A stretch of 62,000 nt of DNA from Gnetum montanum (Eukaryota; Streptophyta; Gnetopsida; Gnetales; Gnetaceae): contig MNCI01004284.1 in NCBI GenBank assembly GCA_015680685.1, positions 293,171 to 355,170 on the forward strand, written 5' to 3'. Below, piece by piece: positions 22,397 through 33,467 of this stretch. The stretch's first letter is position 1, and each line of letters opens with the position of its first letter. Under the pieces are notes generated by a model. It was given only the letters and a program-made list of their open reading frames with translations, searched no databases and had not been told where the DNA came from. Both the position numbers and the translations under genes were made by a program.

Positions 22397-23271
22397 AACT
22401 ATTATAAAGTTAAAATAAAATTCTACAAAATGATAAAACTAGCTATCTTCAATTGACATAAGAAGATTACAATAGGGTTCCACAACCCAAAATATCCAAA
22501 TTGCTTACAAACACTCAAGTGACATTGTATATCATGAGGCTCTACAACCACACAATGATTGTCCTTAATGCAAGATACAACTAAAAGTGTATCTCTCCCA
22601 TAACTTAAGACTAAGATCTCAATGCACAGGTAAGAACACAAGAATACATGGGAAAAACATATAAAAAATTAACCTAGAGTTGCAACAATAATCATGTGCT
22701 CACACAATGTGCTCTCATAAAATCTCTTGCTAACCTCATCAACTTTCATGAATATAAAAATCATGAAATAATAATAATATTTATTGAAAAAAAATGAATT
22801 AGAGAAATATTTTCTCAATATCAACTTTAAGGTCCCTAGCTAATTTAATATTTTCTCATCGTTTTCTAGATATTTTTCAATTTGAAACTACAAACATAGG
22901 ACTTTCCTCAATTGTACTAGTCATCTTTGGCTTTCTTGAGATGTCTCTTGTAAAATCAGAACTTTCAGGAGAGACATTTCATGGATGTGGGAGATGCCTC
23001 CTTCAGGTGTGAGACATATCCTCTTAGCTAAGACATATCAATTAATATGCCTTAGATGTATGGAAGATGTCTTATATGAGATGTATGCAATCTAGAAGAG
23101 ATGTCTCCACAAAATACCAAATGCCTTTTTCGTATTCTAGAAATCTCTTATGAAGACTTAGTTCTTAGCCAAGATGTCTTCTCAACCTTCAAGAAGTCTT
23201 CATGGAGTCAAAAAATTTATAAAAGTCATTTATAGGAAAAAGAAAATGGAATCAAAAGAGGTAAACCTACA
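22397..23271 (-). repeat. 5' LTR of element E
   Basis: Partner of 18280-19145. On the minus strand it starts TGTAGGTTTACCTC at 23271. Visible divergence between the two copies is considerable, which points to an old insertion. Confidence 0.75.
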
Positions 23272-23582
23272 TCAATTATAAGCCATCTTATTACTCTTAG
23301 ATTAACCATTTATTTGTTCATCAAAATATTGATTGCACTATGGTGAGTGTGGATGTAGATTGGATGATGTAGTACATAGTGTGTAAATTTTTTATGTTTA
23401 TTTACTAGAACTATTAGTTCCTTTCTATAGTGATGTAGTTAAGTTGTGCTCTAATGAGACTACAATTGACACAATGAATGTAATAAGGTACTTTATTATC
23501 ATAGCCTTACTCTAACCTAGCCAAGAAACTCATGCTACAATTTATAGATGTTGGTATTCAACACATACCCTAAACCTAGTCT
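23272..23582 (-). pseudogene. pol: RNase H fragment of element F
   Basis: On the minus strand YFIHCVNCSLIRAQLNYITI at about 23490-23430 matches the RNase H 'Y.S..L..AQ.NY' start. A second piece near 23310 ends in the equivalent of RVIRWL, and the sequence resumes left of element E at about 18250. It is bounded on the left (23271) by E and on the right (23583) by the LTR of A'. Confidence 0.55.
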
Positions 23583-25176
23583 TGTGACTAAAAACCTTGA
23601 TTGCTGAAAAAATGAAGGATCCTCGGTGCAGCAATTCCCCAAGCCTGAATCCCTAGGGCATTCATGAGAGAAATGGAATTTGAGGTGCCCTAGCTAGTCT
23701 AGAAGATCAACCAAGGACCTATGATATGCGAAATGTGGAATAAAAAGTAGATCTAAATGATGCACAAAAAATAAACTTATTTTTGAACATAAAACTTAAA
23801 ACTTAAAACTTTATTGAGAAAGAGTACAAAGTAAGTTAGATAAATGTATATAAATGGTGCTTGAATGAGAAAAAAGGGCAGTTCACAGTTCAAGACTTCA
23901 AAGCCTATTAGAGCTAATGTGATCTGCTCCACAATCTAGGTGCTAAGCTGTTCTTATTACTATGAAACCTTTCTCAACTACTACAACCTTAGATCTACAA
24001 GTTGGGTCACTACTGGCGGTGAGAAAAGTGGAAAATTTGGATGCTAGATTTCCCCATGGTGGGGATTGGAAATCCTAGAGGTGTAATGTTGACATCCAAA
24101 CTTTACAAATCTCAAGGCTACAATGCTTCCATGCTAGGGTTCAAGAGAATGCAAGTATGGAAACTTGCAAGAGCTCTTGAGTGCTTGAAAATGCCTCAAG
24201 TGTGGAATTGTAAAAATGGCTAATTTTTTTGAAAAATAACTAGAACTAAAATTTCTCATATGCCCAAAAGTTGCTAAACCCATAAATGGTGTTGGAGGCT
24301 TGCTTTTATAGGATCCTTGGACCATGAATGGGGTTGTAAATTGGATATGATTTGGCTACAAAAATGGTTGCAAATTGGTTGTGAAATGATTGAAAGTTTG
24401 CTACAAATTGGCTGAAATTTTAGATGAGATGGGTGCGCAAATTTGGGGGGGGGGGGGGGGGGTAACCATACATAGTAAGTGCTTTCCCCCATGGCCATTT
24501 CGTTTAATATAAATAGTAACAATGGCATACCTTCCATGCTGGAGATGAATCTTTCATGCTGAGCCCTCCACCATGCTTGTTGAAGTTGCTTATCAATGTT
24601 GAAGTGCATGAAGTGATGAATTTTTTCTTTTGTGGCTTCCACGTTGAGGGATTGAATTTTCCACACTGGGAATGAAGACTCCACGCTATGGGAAAACTTT
24701 CATGCTGAGGGGGAAAAGTTTCTAGGATTGGGGGAATGTTTCTAGGCTAGGGAAAAACCTCCACATTAAGGAAAGAAAGTTTCTAAACAATGCATGTGTT
24801 CTCCATGTTGAAAGGGAAACGTTTCCAAAACCCCCATCCTTCCACACTAGGGGTAGGTGAGATCTACCCCTTGCATGTGTTTTCAATGTAGAAAAATGTA
24901 TATCCCTCATAAAGTCCATTAAATTGCATTTTTTGGCATTCCAAAAGCCATTTTGACCCTCCCAAGCCTAAATATAGACACTAGGTGACATTTTTTGCTT
25001 GGGGGATGAGGCTTTAACCACTTATGAGGCACCTTTCAACCCCAAAAGTATAATGTAAAATTACCCATTGTGGATTACAATTTTCACATTTAGAATGAAG
25101 TTTTGTCTCAAGGTTTATGGGGTGACAGTTACATGATGAAGATTGGTTATAATATGAAAATTTTTGTGGTGTTTCA
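23583..25176 (-). repeat. 3' LTR of element A'
   Basis: 1594 bp. On the minus strand it starts TGAAACACCACA at 25176, right beside the purine tract, and ends AGTCACA at 23583. It contains a conserved CTATATTTAGGCT near 24970 (candidate TATA), many CATGCT(A/G)(A/G)GG words, and an 18-base G run at 24445-24462. The reading frames within it are fortuitous. Confidence 0.8.
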
Positions 25177-25189
25177 ATGGCCCTCTTTG
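25177..25189 (-). promoter_or_regulatory. Polypurine tract of element A'
   Basis: CAAAGAGGGCCAT on the minus strand directly before the 3' LTR start. Element B has AAAGAGGGGCTAA in the same place (47500-47512). Confidence 0.7.
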
Positions 25190-25289
25190 TTGGTGTTTGG
25201 AGGATTAACTTGAGAGAAAACAATAAAGAATACAAAACATCACTACATATTATAATTCTATAATGCATATATGCTACATGAGAATCAAG

Positions 25290-25395
25290 CTATCAAGGTC
25301 ACCAAAGTTGCTAGTTTAAGGCTATGGTGGGTCATGTCACCAGTTTAAGGCCTTGGTAGGCCATGTTGCCAGTTTAAGATCATAGTGGACCATTT
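25290..25395 (-). repeat. Boundary-motif cluster, element A', after integrase
   Basis: Three copies of the GGCCTTAAACTGG/TAGCAAC type motif on the minus strand, spaced about 35-40 bp, each followed or preceded by CCACCATAG or CTACCAAGG words. Confidence 0.7.
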
Positions 25396-25479
25396 GAAAG
25401 AAGGCTCACTTGTTGATGATTTTTTGACTACATGTAGTATGAATTTAGATAGGAATTATTGACTAGGTTTTCTAGCTCA

Positions 25480-26480
25480 TTTCCATCCATATTGGCTATT
25501 CTGAATGCTCCATTCTTGTAGGCTCTTTTGACAAGAAAGGGCTCTTTCTAGTTGGCTAAGAATTTGTCCACATGCACACAGATGGCCTTGATGACTAGGT
25601 CCCCCTCCTTGATCTTGTGCATGATCAAGTCATGATGATGTTGTTACCTCTACCTCTCTTTATAGTGCTCAATGTGAGTGAGTGCTTGCATATTCCACTC
25701 CTCCACCAAATTCAAGGCTACCATCCACAACACCTTATTTTGCTCATCATTGATGAAGTCGTTGAAGGCTACTCAGAGTGATGGAAAGTACAATTCAAGA
25801 GGTAAAATAGATTTAAAACCATGAGCAAGGCTATAAGGGGTCATGATAGTTGTTGTGCAATAGGTTGTTCTATATGCCCATAGTGCATGGACAAGCTGCT
25901 CATGCCACTTTCACTTGCTATTGTTGAGCATCTTCTTGAGCAAGTTGATGATGGCCTTGTTGCTTGCTTTCGCTTGTCCATTAGCTTGAGGGTAGTAAGG
26001 TGATGAGAAAGAATGATTAATGCCTAGGTTTTGATAAAAATCCTTGGTTTCTTGGCTAATAAATTAAGGTCCATTGTTCATAACTATGATCATGGGTATG
26101 CCAAAACAAGCTACAATGTTATCTAGGATAAATTTGCGAACTTGTTTAGATGTGGTCTTCCTTAGGGAAATAGCCTCAATCAACTTGGTAAAGTATTTAG
26201 TTACAGTGATGATGAAGCTATGTCCTATGAAAGACTTAGGTGTTATAGGTCCACTGATATCCAACCTCCATTGTTGAAATGACCATGTTATCTGTGTTGT
26301 ATGTAACTTAGTTGGTGATACATGTATTATGTTGCTATATCATTGACATGTGTCACATCACTTAACCTTTTGTAGGCAATCATTTTCCATATGGGTTAAT
26401 AGTAGCCTAACCATCTAATCTTAGCAACCATCACTCTAGGTCCTATATGTCCTTCACAAACACCCTTGTGAACCTCCTCT
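25480..26480 (-). pseudogene. pol: Integrase of element A' (decayed, catalytic residues lost)
   Basis: The core reads LDISGPITPKSFIGHSFIIT and FILDNIVACFGIPMIIVMNN, aligning with the B integrase. The second catalytic Asp (TDNG in B) is Asn here (MNNG), and the catalytic Glu position, in the GQxxxxNK motif, is Lys (AAA codon, plus bases 25968-25970). The C-terminal part, KFLANWKEPF, is at about 25545. The zinc-finger half upstream is poorly preserved. Stops are present at several points. The order integrase-motif cluster-purine tract-LTR is the same as in B. Confidence 0.8.
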
Positions 26481-26699
26481 AGGAATATTTTGGCTTTGGT
26501 TTTACCTAAGCACTTTAGAAGTATGCCATAATAGGATCATCAACATAATGTGTTATCACCTACAATGACATACTACTTTGATCAATTGTGCATGATGTCC
26601 TTTTTAGTAGTAGTTAGGCCTTGTGAGGATTCACCATGCATAAGGTAAAATTTAATATTGTCATACCACTCCTTGGAAGGAGTAGTATGAATGATGACC

Positions 26700-27030
26700 A
26701 TAAATGTGTCCTCAATGTTCTATGTAATGGGAGTAGCACAGTCCATGGTTAAGGTGGACAACTTGCTAAACACCTCTAGTGTCACACTAAGGAGTAATGT
26801 TGCAATTGCATTGGCTATGGTGTTTTCATTTCTAGGTATGTGTTGGACATCAATGTCTATGAATTGTTGTAATAACTGCTTCCCTAGGTTACAGTAAGGT
26901 TGTAAGTGCTTAGCTTTGCATGCATAGACTTTGGTTACTTGGTTAACCATGAGTTGTAAATTCCCTTTGATGGCTAGGTGTATAATTTCTAAGTTGCAAG
27001 CTTCCATTATCCCTTTGATCAAACCCTCAT
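26700..27030 (-). pseudogene. Second (archaeal-type) RNase H of element A'
   Basis: A 100-residue stretch reads LEIIHLAIKGNLQLMVNQVT and YACKAKHLQPYCNLGKQLLQ, then VQHIPRNENTIANAIATL. It aligns with B (44680-44900). Such an additional RNase H between the ordinary one and integrase is the hallmark of Tat-lineage elements. The catalytic Asp of the GDS motif is Asn here. Confidence 0.8.
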
Positions 27031-27199
27031 TTTCTACTATGTTGTTGGTACATGTGAACCCAAAAAGATAGGCAAAGGATCAGATCTCATGAGATGGGAA
27101 TGTTACAAATGGTATCAACACTAGCTCCATGGGTGGTTGAAGCTCCATCAAAGTACATGGCTACCTCATAACCCTTAGGAAATTGGCTAACTATGTTAA

Positions 27200-27600
27200 T
27201 GTGTTCATAAAGGAACTCAGGATCTATGGCTTCTTAGTCATCAATAGGTGAAACTGTGAGTTGTATGGTTATAGCTTGACATTTTGTTGAGGATTGAGAG
27301 ATGTAATGGAGGTCAAACTCCATGGTTATGGCTTTCCATTGGGCTATATGGCTACTTTCATAGATATTGATCATTATGGCTCTAAGTATGTTGTCCTTGC
27401 AAATTATGTTGACTTGGCTTCTAAAGAGGTAGTATCTGCATTTCTTTAAAGATGAGACTAGTGCTAGACAATACTTCTCCACTTTAGTGTATTGGGTTTC
27501 ATGGGCTACTAACGCATGGCTAAGATAGTATACAAGAATTTTTGCTCTATCATCACATTGAGATGACACAATAAATGTAAAACAATTTACCCTCTTGTAG
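27200..27600 (-). pseudogene. RNase H of element A' (decayed)
   Basis: The open stretch at 27569-27234 reads DRAKILVYYLSHALVAHETQ, YTKVEKYCLALVSSLKKCRY and SSHIAQWKAITMEFDLHYIS, matching the B RNase H nearly block for block. It keeps Trp and Cys/Arg codons where B has stops, so the two decayed independently. Confidence 0.8.
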
Positions 27601-27619
27601 ATGATAGACTATTGGTAGT

Positions 27620-28890
27620 TGTGTCAACTCTTGCTTAAGGTTTTCAAAGGCCTCCTAGCATTGAGCCATTCACTCATAGTGAACTCCTTTCTTAAGCAAG
27701 TGTTGCATGGTTACAACTTATCCGTAAGCCTAGTGATAAACCTACAAATAAACTATAATTTTCCTTGTAATCCCTAAAGCTCCTTAAGGTTGGTAGGTGT
27801 TGCCAATTTGGATATGGCCTTAACCTTATTAGCATCTACGCATATCCTTACTTTAGAGATTACAAAGCCAAGCATCTTACTGATCTTAACACTGAAGATA
27901 CACTTCTTAGGATTGAGCTTAAGCTCATATTTGAGGCATTGTTTAACCATAAGATCTTGGTCATTAGCATGGTCATCGTCTATCTTAGACTTCACAACTA
28001 TGTCATCTACATAATCATTAATCAAACCTAACATGTAATCATTAAAGATATAGGCCATGGCTCTATGGTATGTCACTCCAATGTTCTTAAGGGCAAAGGG
28101 AATCATGGTATAATACAAAATACTCCATGGGGTCATAAAGGTCATGCTAAGTTGGTGCTCTATGTTGATCCTAATTTGGTTATATTCTAAGAATCTATCC
28201 ATAAAGGATAGCAAGGAATTGTCAGGCTGTAGTATCAATAAGTTGATCAATACTAGGAAACGGGAAGTCATCCTTAATAGTTGCTTTATTTAGGACTTAG
28301 AAATCAATGCAAATACAATACATCCATTTTTCTTTGGGACTATCACTATGTTGGATACCCATTATGCATAATCAACAACCTTAATGAAACTTGCTTGGTA
28401 GAGCTTTGAGATTTTATTATGAACTACTAAGGCCAAATCAGGTCTAATCTTGCACACTTTTTGCTTAACTAGTCTAATGTTAGGGACCAATATGATGTTG
28501 TGTTGGACTAGATGTGGGTATAGGCCTAGAATATCTTCATATGACCAGACAAATTCCTTAATGCTATTCTGTAAGATCTTGGTGATGTCTTGAGCACATT
28601 GAGGCTCCACCAAGGAACTTAATTTAAAGGTTTTCTCCTTACCACTATGTGTTGTGATAGGAACCTCAACTAGAGAGTCTTCTATTATGTCTCTTGCTTC
28701 TATGTCAAGGGTTTTGGCTATGTTTTCAAGCCATTCTAGAGGTTTCTCTATTGAGGCTATGTGGTCTACAAGACTCTTAGGCTTAAGATCTAGGTGATCA
28801 AGACTGATACATCATTTAATATCATCATGAGGTCCATGTAGACACAAAGGCAAACTAGTTTTCTCCTAGGTACTCATACTTTGATCCTAC
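27620..28890 (-). pseudogene. pol: Reverse transcriptase of element A' (decayed)
   Basis: N-terminal part at 28613-28362: QHNIILVPNIRLVKQKVCKI and ISKLYQASFIKVVDYA. Palm at 28271-27774: SFMDRFLEYNQIRINIEHQL, MTPWSILYYTMIPFALKN, YHRAMAYIF, and an intact YVDD at 28013-28002, then LKYELKLNPKKCIFSVK. The frame is broken between the two parts and after 27774. A candidate splice acceptor (ACATGTAG on the minus strand, about 28894-28887) lies just upstream, which would fit an intron ending at the start of RT. Confidence 0.85.
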
Positions 28891-29094
28891 ATGTTAACCA
28901 AAAGCCGATTAAGTGGCACATGGTAAAAATGAACAAATAATGTTAAAATGATATAAAATTATGCAAATCTAATGGAATCAAGACCCTTCAAGGTCATTAG
29001 TGAGATAACACCAATTCATAAAAGTGCAATAGAGTCAAAAAAAGATCACATAAAGGTCAAACAAGGGGAAGTATAAGGCCACAAATGGTCAATA

Positions 29095-29205
29095 AAGGAC
29101 ATCATTTTGCTAGTTTTAAGCCTTAGCAAACCATGATGCTAGTCTATAATCTTGGTGGACTATGATGCTAAGTTATGACCTTAGTAGGCCATTGTCATAT
29201 AGTGT
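29095..29205 (-). repeat. Boundary-motif cluster, element A', before RT
   Basis: Three or four degraded copies (GGCTTAAAACTAGCA, GATTATAGACTAGCAT, GGTCATAACTTAGCAT on the minus strand), each with a CCACCAAG/CCTACTAAG partner. A further single copy is at about 29462. Confidence 0.6.
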
Positions 29206-29539
29206 TACACGATGGTCAAAAAAGGTCAAATCCCACTATTTGGTAACATTTAAAGGAAAAAAAAGGTAAATAGAGCTGTAATTAGACAAACAGGAAACAT
29301 ATAAGGCTATATAAATGCTATAGAAGGTCAACCATGTCATCAAGGAAACATAAGTCCAAAATCAAGCCAAAAAATTACGTAATAAGGCAAAAATCAAGCA
29401 AAATAGGTTATATATGATAAAATGTGGCTAATCAAGGTCAAAAAATTATTAGGTTTCTCCAATTTTAGGCCTTAGTGGGACATTTTTTAAGGCTAAAAGG
29501 CTTATTGGGTGAGTTTAGGCATTAATTAGGGTAATTTCT

Positions 29540-30729
29540 AGGCTGTTAGAACCAAAAAATCAATTGTTTTGAGGCTTTCATGCTAGGCTCATCGTGGAAG
29601 CAGGGACCCTTAGTATGGAGACTAAGGAAAATAAGTTTTGGAATTCTTAGATGTCCAAAATTGAAGTTCCAAGACCTTCCCAAGGTAGCATAGGGTCAGA
29701 TCCATCAAAGTTGGGCACTCCAAAGGTCTATAAAGGCCAAAAAGCAAGTTTTGAAGCCTTTCCCCTTTGTTTCCACACTAGCTAGTGTGGAAAAGAGTGG
29801 GTTTAGCATGGAGAACCAAAATCCAAGAAAAAATGAGGTCAAATAGGTAGCTAAAGTCTAGATCTAGAACTTGTGCATCTCCCAGCTTCATTTGGAGGCA
29901 ATTTAAGGCCATTTTGAGTGTTAATACGTGTCAAAATTTCTTCCCCCATCTTTCCACGCTGAGCATAATATCCTCAATGTTAAAAAATAGGGGGAATATT
30001 TTTATGAATTTAGAGTGATTTAGGAGCACTTTGACTAGGTATCTAGGCCACTAGGACTATAAAATTTGATTCTACAAGTCTCTGGCCAATTTTAGACATG
30101 TTTGAAGGCTGTTTAAGGGCACTTAAGGTTTTTTCCTTTGTTTCCATGTTGGGGAAGTTACTCTAGCATGAAAAAATGGGGTAATGGGTTTTATAGGTTG
30201 AAATGATATCAGACAAGAAAAATCTTGAGTCTATGAGATCCTAGGCTTATTCGGCATAGATATTTGGCTTTTGAGAGTGGAATATTGCCTCCAAAAGTGA
30301 AAAAGTAGCTTTCCCCCTTGTTTTCATGCTAGGTAAGTTACTTTAGCATGGAAGAAGTAAGAATCCTAGATCTAGGCCAATTCATATCACAATCAACCAT
30401 GCATGTTACATCTTGGAGCTACTAGGGTCAAGGGCTATGGATCTATGTTAAAGTTTAGTAGTTTTGGGAATCCCTAAATGGTTTTTTGGATTTCCCCCTT
30501 TTTTCCATGCTAGGGATGAAGAGCTTAACGTGGAAAATAAGGGGGAATGGATTTTTGACCATATAGGATCAGTTTTGTAAAGTTTAAGGGTCCCAATGGC
30601 TACTACCATGGTCCTAAAGTGCATGAAAGGTCATTTAATGTCATTCAAAGGTGTTTAGAAGTCTCAAATAAGTTTTTCCTTGAGATTCCATGTTGGGGAT
30701 ACCACCCTTAGCATGGAAAAAGGGATTCC
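29540..30729. repeat. About 183-bp tandem array, left part (spacer of A')
   Basis: A phased CATGCTAGG/CCACGCTGAG word recurs at about 29577, 29771, 29952, 30142, 30322, 30503 and 30686 (steps 194, 181, 190, 180, 181, 183). Each unit also has a C/T-rich lead and a TAGCATGGAAAA partner about 25 bp downstream. The array is cut at 30729 by element B and resumes at 49265. Confidence 0.8.
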
Positions 30730-31004
30730 TGAAACACCCTAAAAAACACGGGGTCATCCTGACCTCACCAAGATCTTACAGTCCACACAGCACGATGGTA
30801 GTTCATCGAGAGAAGAACGCTCTGAGTCCAAGTCAGCCAGTTCGGAAAATTTTCTACTTTGAGCATGGACAGGTTCTGTACCATTTTGTCCACCCACCAA
30901 AGTGGCCTAAATAGCCAGCAACCTGCTTAGGAACAACGTGCAGAATCAGTACTAGCATCCTGGATGCGCAAGAAACAGTTTGGTAAGTTTTCTAAGTCAT
31001 GAAG

Positions 31005-31430
31005 CCTGCTACGCTATGTAGCGTAGCAAGCTTTAGAAGATGACGGTGAACGAAGTGCTATGCTACGCTACGTTACATGGCGTAGCATGGCAACGACTTC
31101 ACTCCCCACTCCCCTCGCCCAATTTCGAGCTCTGTGGTGATGTCCTTCTTTCTTCAGGAAGCGGCAGACTATGTCTGCTGCTACACTACGCTGAGCTACA
31201 TGGCGCAGCAAGGCGTAGCAATCCTATGAAAGAGACAAAAGGCAGTTCGAAAGGTGACATCAACAAAGTTCGCAAAACTTGCATCGTAGGAGAATGGTTT
31301 GCAAATCGGCAAAACTCTTGCGACTAAGGGAAGTTGCTATGCTACGCTATGCTACATAGCGTAGCAAGCATGTAACAAATAGCAGAACACACGACAGGTG
31401 CTACGCTACGTCGAGCATGCTACGTCACAA
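31005..31430. repeat. Short palindrome cluster in B 5' LTR
   Basis: Five or six hairpin-capable modules built on GCTACGCTATGTAGCGTAGC and variants (about 31008-31031, 31059-31090, 31180-31220, 31335-31370, 31400-31430). The 3' LTR carries the same set at 47790-48220. Confidence 0.8.
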
Positions 31431-31696
31431 AGCACAGCAAGGCAAAGAGGTGGTTGCATGACATCAATGCACTCCACCTAATCAGACAGTTGGCATGCAT
31501 CTCCAGGTGTTGACGACGCAATTATGGCGTGGTAGGATCGCAGTTATTGCATGGCAGGTTCGCATCACAATGATCTTGTAAGCCCAATAGTCACAGATGG
31601 CTTGAATAGCACCAATAAGATAGCACAAGCCTGCAGCACGTAGCATTCAAAATCATCTTTTTTTTACCTTCAACCCTAAAAATATCTCGGCAAACA

Positions 31697-31708
31697 GCAT
31701 ATAAAGCC
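31697..31708 (+). promoter_or_regulatory. Candidate TATA box of B LTR
   Basis: CATATAAAGCCC, kept in the 3' LTR at about 48491. A second possible TATA is TATAAATA at 48472 in the 3' LTR (TAAAAATA in the 5' LTR). Position between U3 palindromes and U5 fits a promoter. Confidence 0.4.
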
Positions 31709-32474
31709 CAGCGATGTTTTACTAAAGAAAAAGATACCTGTAATTGGGAAAAGTTAGCAAGTGATAAATTTGGCAATTTCAAAAGAGTTCGCATATTTTT
31801 GGAAGCAAGCAGCTTCCAAGTAGTGGGGAAATTTCTTTGAAATTCTAAAACAAATATTTCCTCTCTGGCTAGCATTATAATAATCAAAGTCTTCTGTTTA
31901 ACACTAGAAACAGAGAGTCTCTTCCAGCTGGCATGAGATCCCTGTCTCCATTCTACCACCTTGGTACAGCCCTGCATTGTTTGTATGAGAAGTCCGTGTC
32001 CAAGTGCATAGCTCTTTCTCTTTTCCGACATGCCTCAGTTGCTCTCAGGACCTCTGCTCTCTATCATGCTATGCAGCCGATTGTGTCCATCCTGACCGGA
32101 CGAGTTTGTAGCTTTGGAGCGGTGCATGTTTCTAATCATACTTTACTTTGACCCCTATTTGCTGTCTTGTTTCTTTGCATTATTTTCTATTTTTTTCATC
32201 TTTAAGCATTATTTCGTATTATTGTTGCACTTTCACAGTTTCTCTCCTGCTTTATTTACCCGTAAGCATTATCTTGCATTTCACATTATTTACATTGCAA
32301 AAGGCTATATTGATGCTGACATAAGTCCCTGTCTAATCAACCAAAACATTTAGGGCACCCCATGTTCGCACACACCTAGCACTGCCCTCCCGCAGATACA
32401 AGGTTGAAACTGTCGTGTCCGCCGACCCCCCGATGTTTCTTCCAGCTGCTGAGGTTTTGGTCGCTACAGTTTTC

Positions 32475-32490
32475 TGACATTAGAAGGAGG
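32475..32490 (+). promoter_or_regulatory. Primer binding site of element B
   Basis: TGACATTAGAAGGAGG, seven bases after the LTR end. It is the A/A' site TGGCACTAGAAGG with one G-to-A and one C-to-T change. Confidence 0.55.
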
Positions 32491-32559
32491 ACCTTTTGGT
32501 GCCTTTTCTATGTGTCACGATAGTTCTGTGAGCCTTCTACACCCTGATACACATGAGCG

Positions 32560-33400
32560 TAAACGCGACACCCTCTTGCGGTTGTCTGCGCTCTGTGTGG
32601 TGTAGATCGATCACCCCGACAGCTCCTCTGGAACCCTATGGAACACAAGACCTCTGATCATCAGTTAACTAGCTCATTCTACGGTTGTCTTGCATGTGTT
32701 CTGAATCCCATCCTGTGTGGTACAGATCGGTCACCTCGACGGTCCCTCTGGTATACTGCAAGACATAAATCCTGTTTGATTGCTAGCTAGCTTGCCCATC
32801 TTACAATTATCTTGCCTACGTTTTGTAACCCATCCAGCGTGGTATAGACTAGTCGCCTCGACGGTCCCTCCAGGATCCTGCAAGACATAAAGCCTACCTG
32901 GTCGCTAACTAATTTTCTCATCGTACGGTAGTCTCGTATGCCTTCCACACCTTAGCTTGCATTAGCGTAGACTTGATACCAATCTAAGGTTGTTTACGTG
33001 TCGTACGGTGTAGATTGGTTGTCTCAACAGTTCCTCCGAAACCTTACGAGACAATAAGTCGTCCGATGACGATTTGACTTGCCATTCCTTTTTACAGTAG
33101 TCCCGCATGCGTTTTGCACCCTAACCAATGCAGGTGAAAACATGACACCCTTGGAGGTTGTTTACACCTTGTGTGGTGTAGGTTGGTCACCTCGATGATC
33201 CCTCCAGGATCCTGCAGGACATAAAGCCTTCTTGATCATTTGTCAATTGAACTTTCCTTACGGTAGTCTTGCACGTGCTCTGTACCTTATCATGCATAGG
33301 CATAGACATGACACCCTCTACGGTTGTTTATGCTTTGTGTGGTACAAATCGATCACCCCGATGATTCCCCTGGAATCTGGCAAGACGTAAAGCCACCCTT
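32560..33400 (+). repeat. Leader tandem repeat of element B
   Basis: Six imperfect copies of a unit with TGTGTGGT(GT/AC)AGATCGGTCACC, then TCGACGGTCCCTC, CCTGCAAGACATAAAGCC and TTACGGTAGTCTTGC. Anchors lie at about 32595, 32713, 32836, 33000, 33170 and 33336. The first steps are about 120 bp and the later ones about 166 bp, because later units gained an extra segment (GCATAGGCATAGACATGACACC type). Confidence 0.8.
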
Positions 33401-33467
33401 TTGTCACTTTTTCCTTCTGTTCTATTGCATTTTTCTTGCATTATTTTGCATAATCACTTGCTTAGTA

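Larger units (their letters stand above)
18280..23271 (-). mobile_element. Element E: chromovirus-like Ty3/gypsy element, internally deleted
   Basis: Two direct LTR copies (about 18280-19145 and 22397-23271) flank gag, protease, RT and the post-integrase GPY-type segment, all on the minus strand. RNase H and most of integrase are missing between 19790 and 19696. It is inserted inside the RNase H of element F. Total about 5.0 kb. Left boundary is approximate because the LTR edge there is AT-rich. Confidence 0.75.
30730..32468 (+). repeat. 5' LTR of element B
   Basis: It starts TGAAACACCCTAAAAAACACG and ends GGTCGCTACA. It contains palindrome clusters in U3 (31005-31430), a candidate TATA box (CATATAAAGCCC, 31697-31708) and U5. 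The antisense frame 31591-32031 (146 codons) and sense frame 31933-32151 (72 codons) have shortened or equal counterparts in the other LTR; I recognise neither. Confidence 0.9.

Noticed and set aside
24274-24684. 136-codon minus-strand frame with a proline run
   Set aside because: Inside the A' 3' LTR; the proline run comes from the G18 homopolymer.
29540-30729. CRISPR-like array (regular short repeats with spacers)
   Set aside because: Units are degenerate, about 183 bp long and nearly entirely repeated; the context is a plant retroelement, so it is tandem satellite-like DNA.
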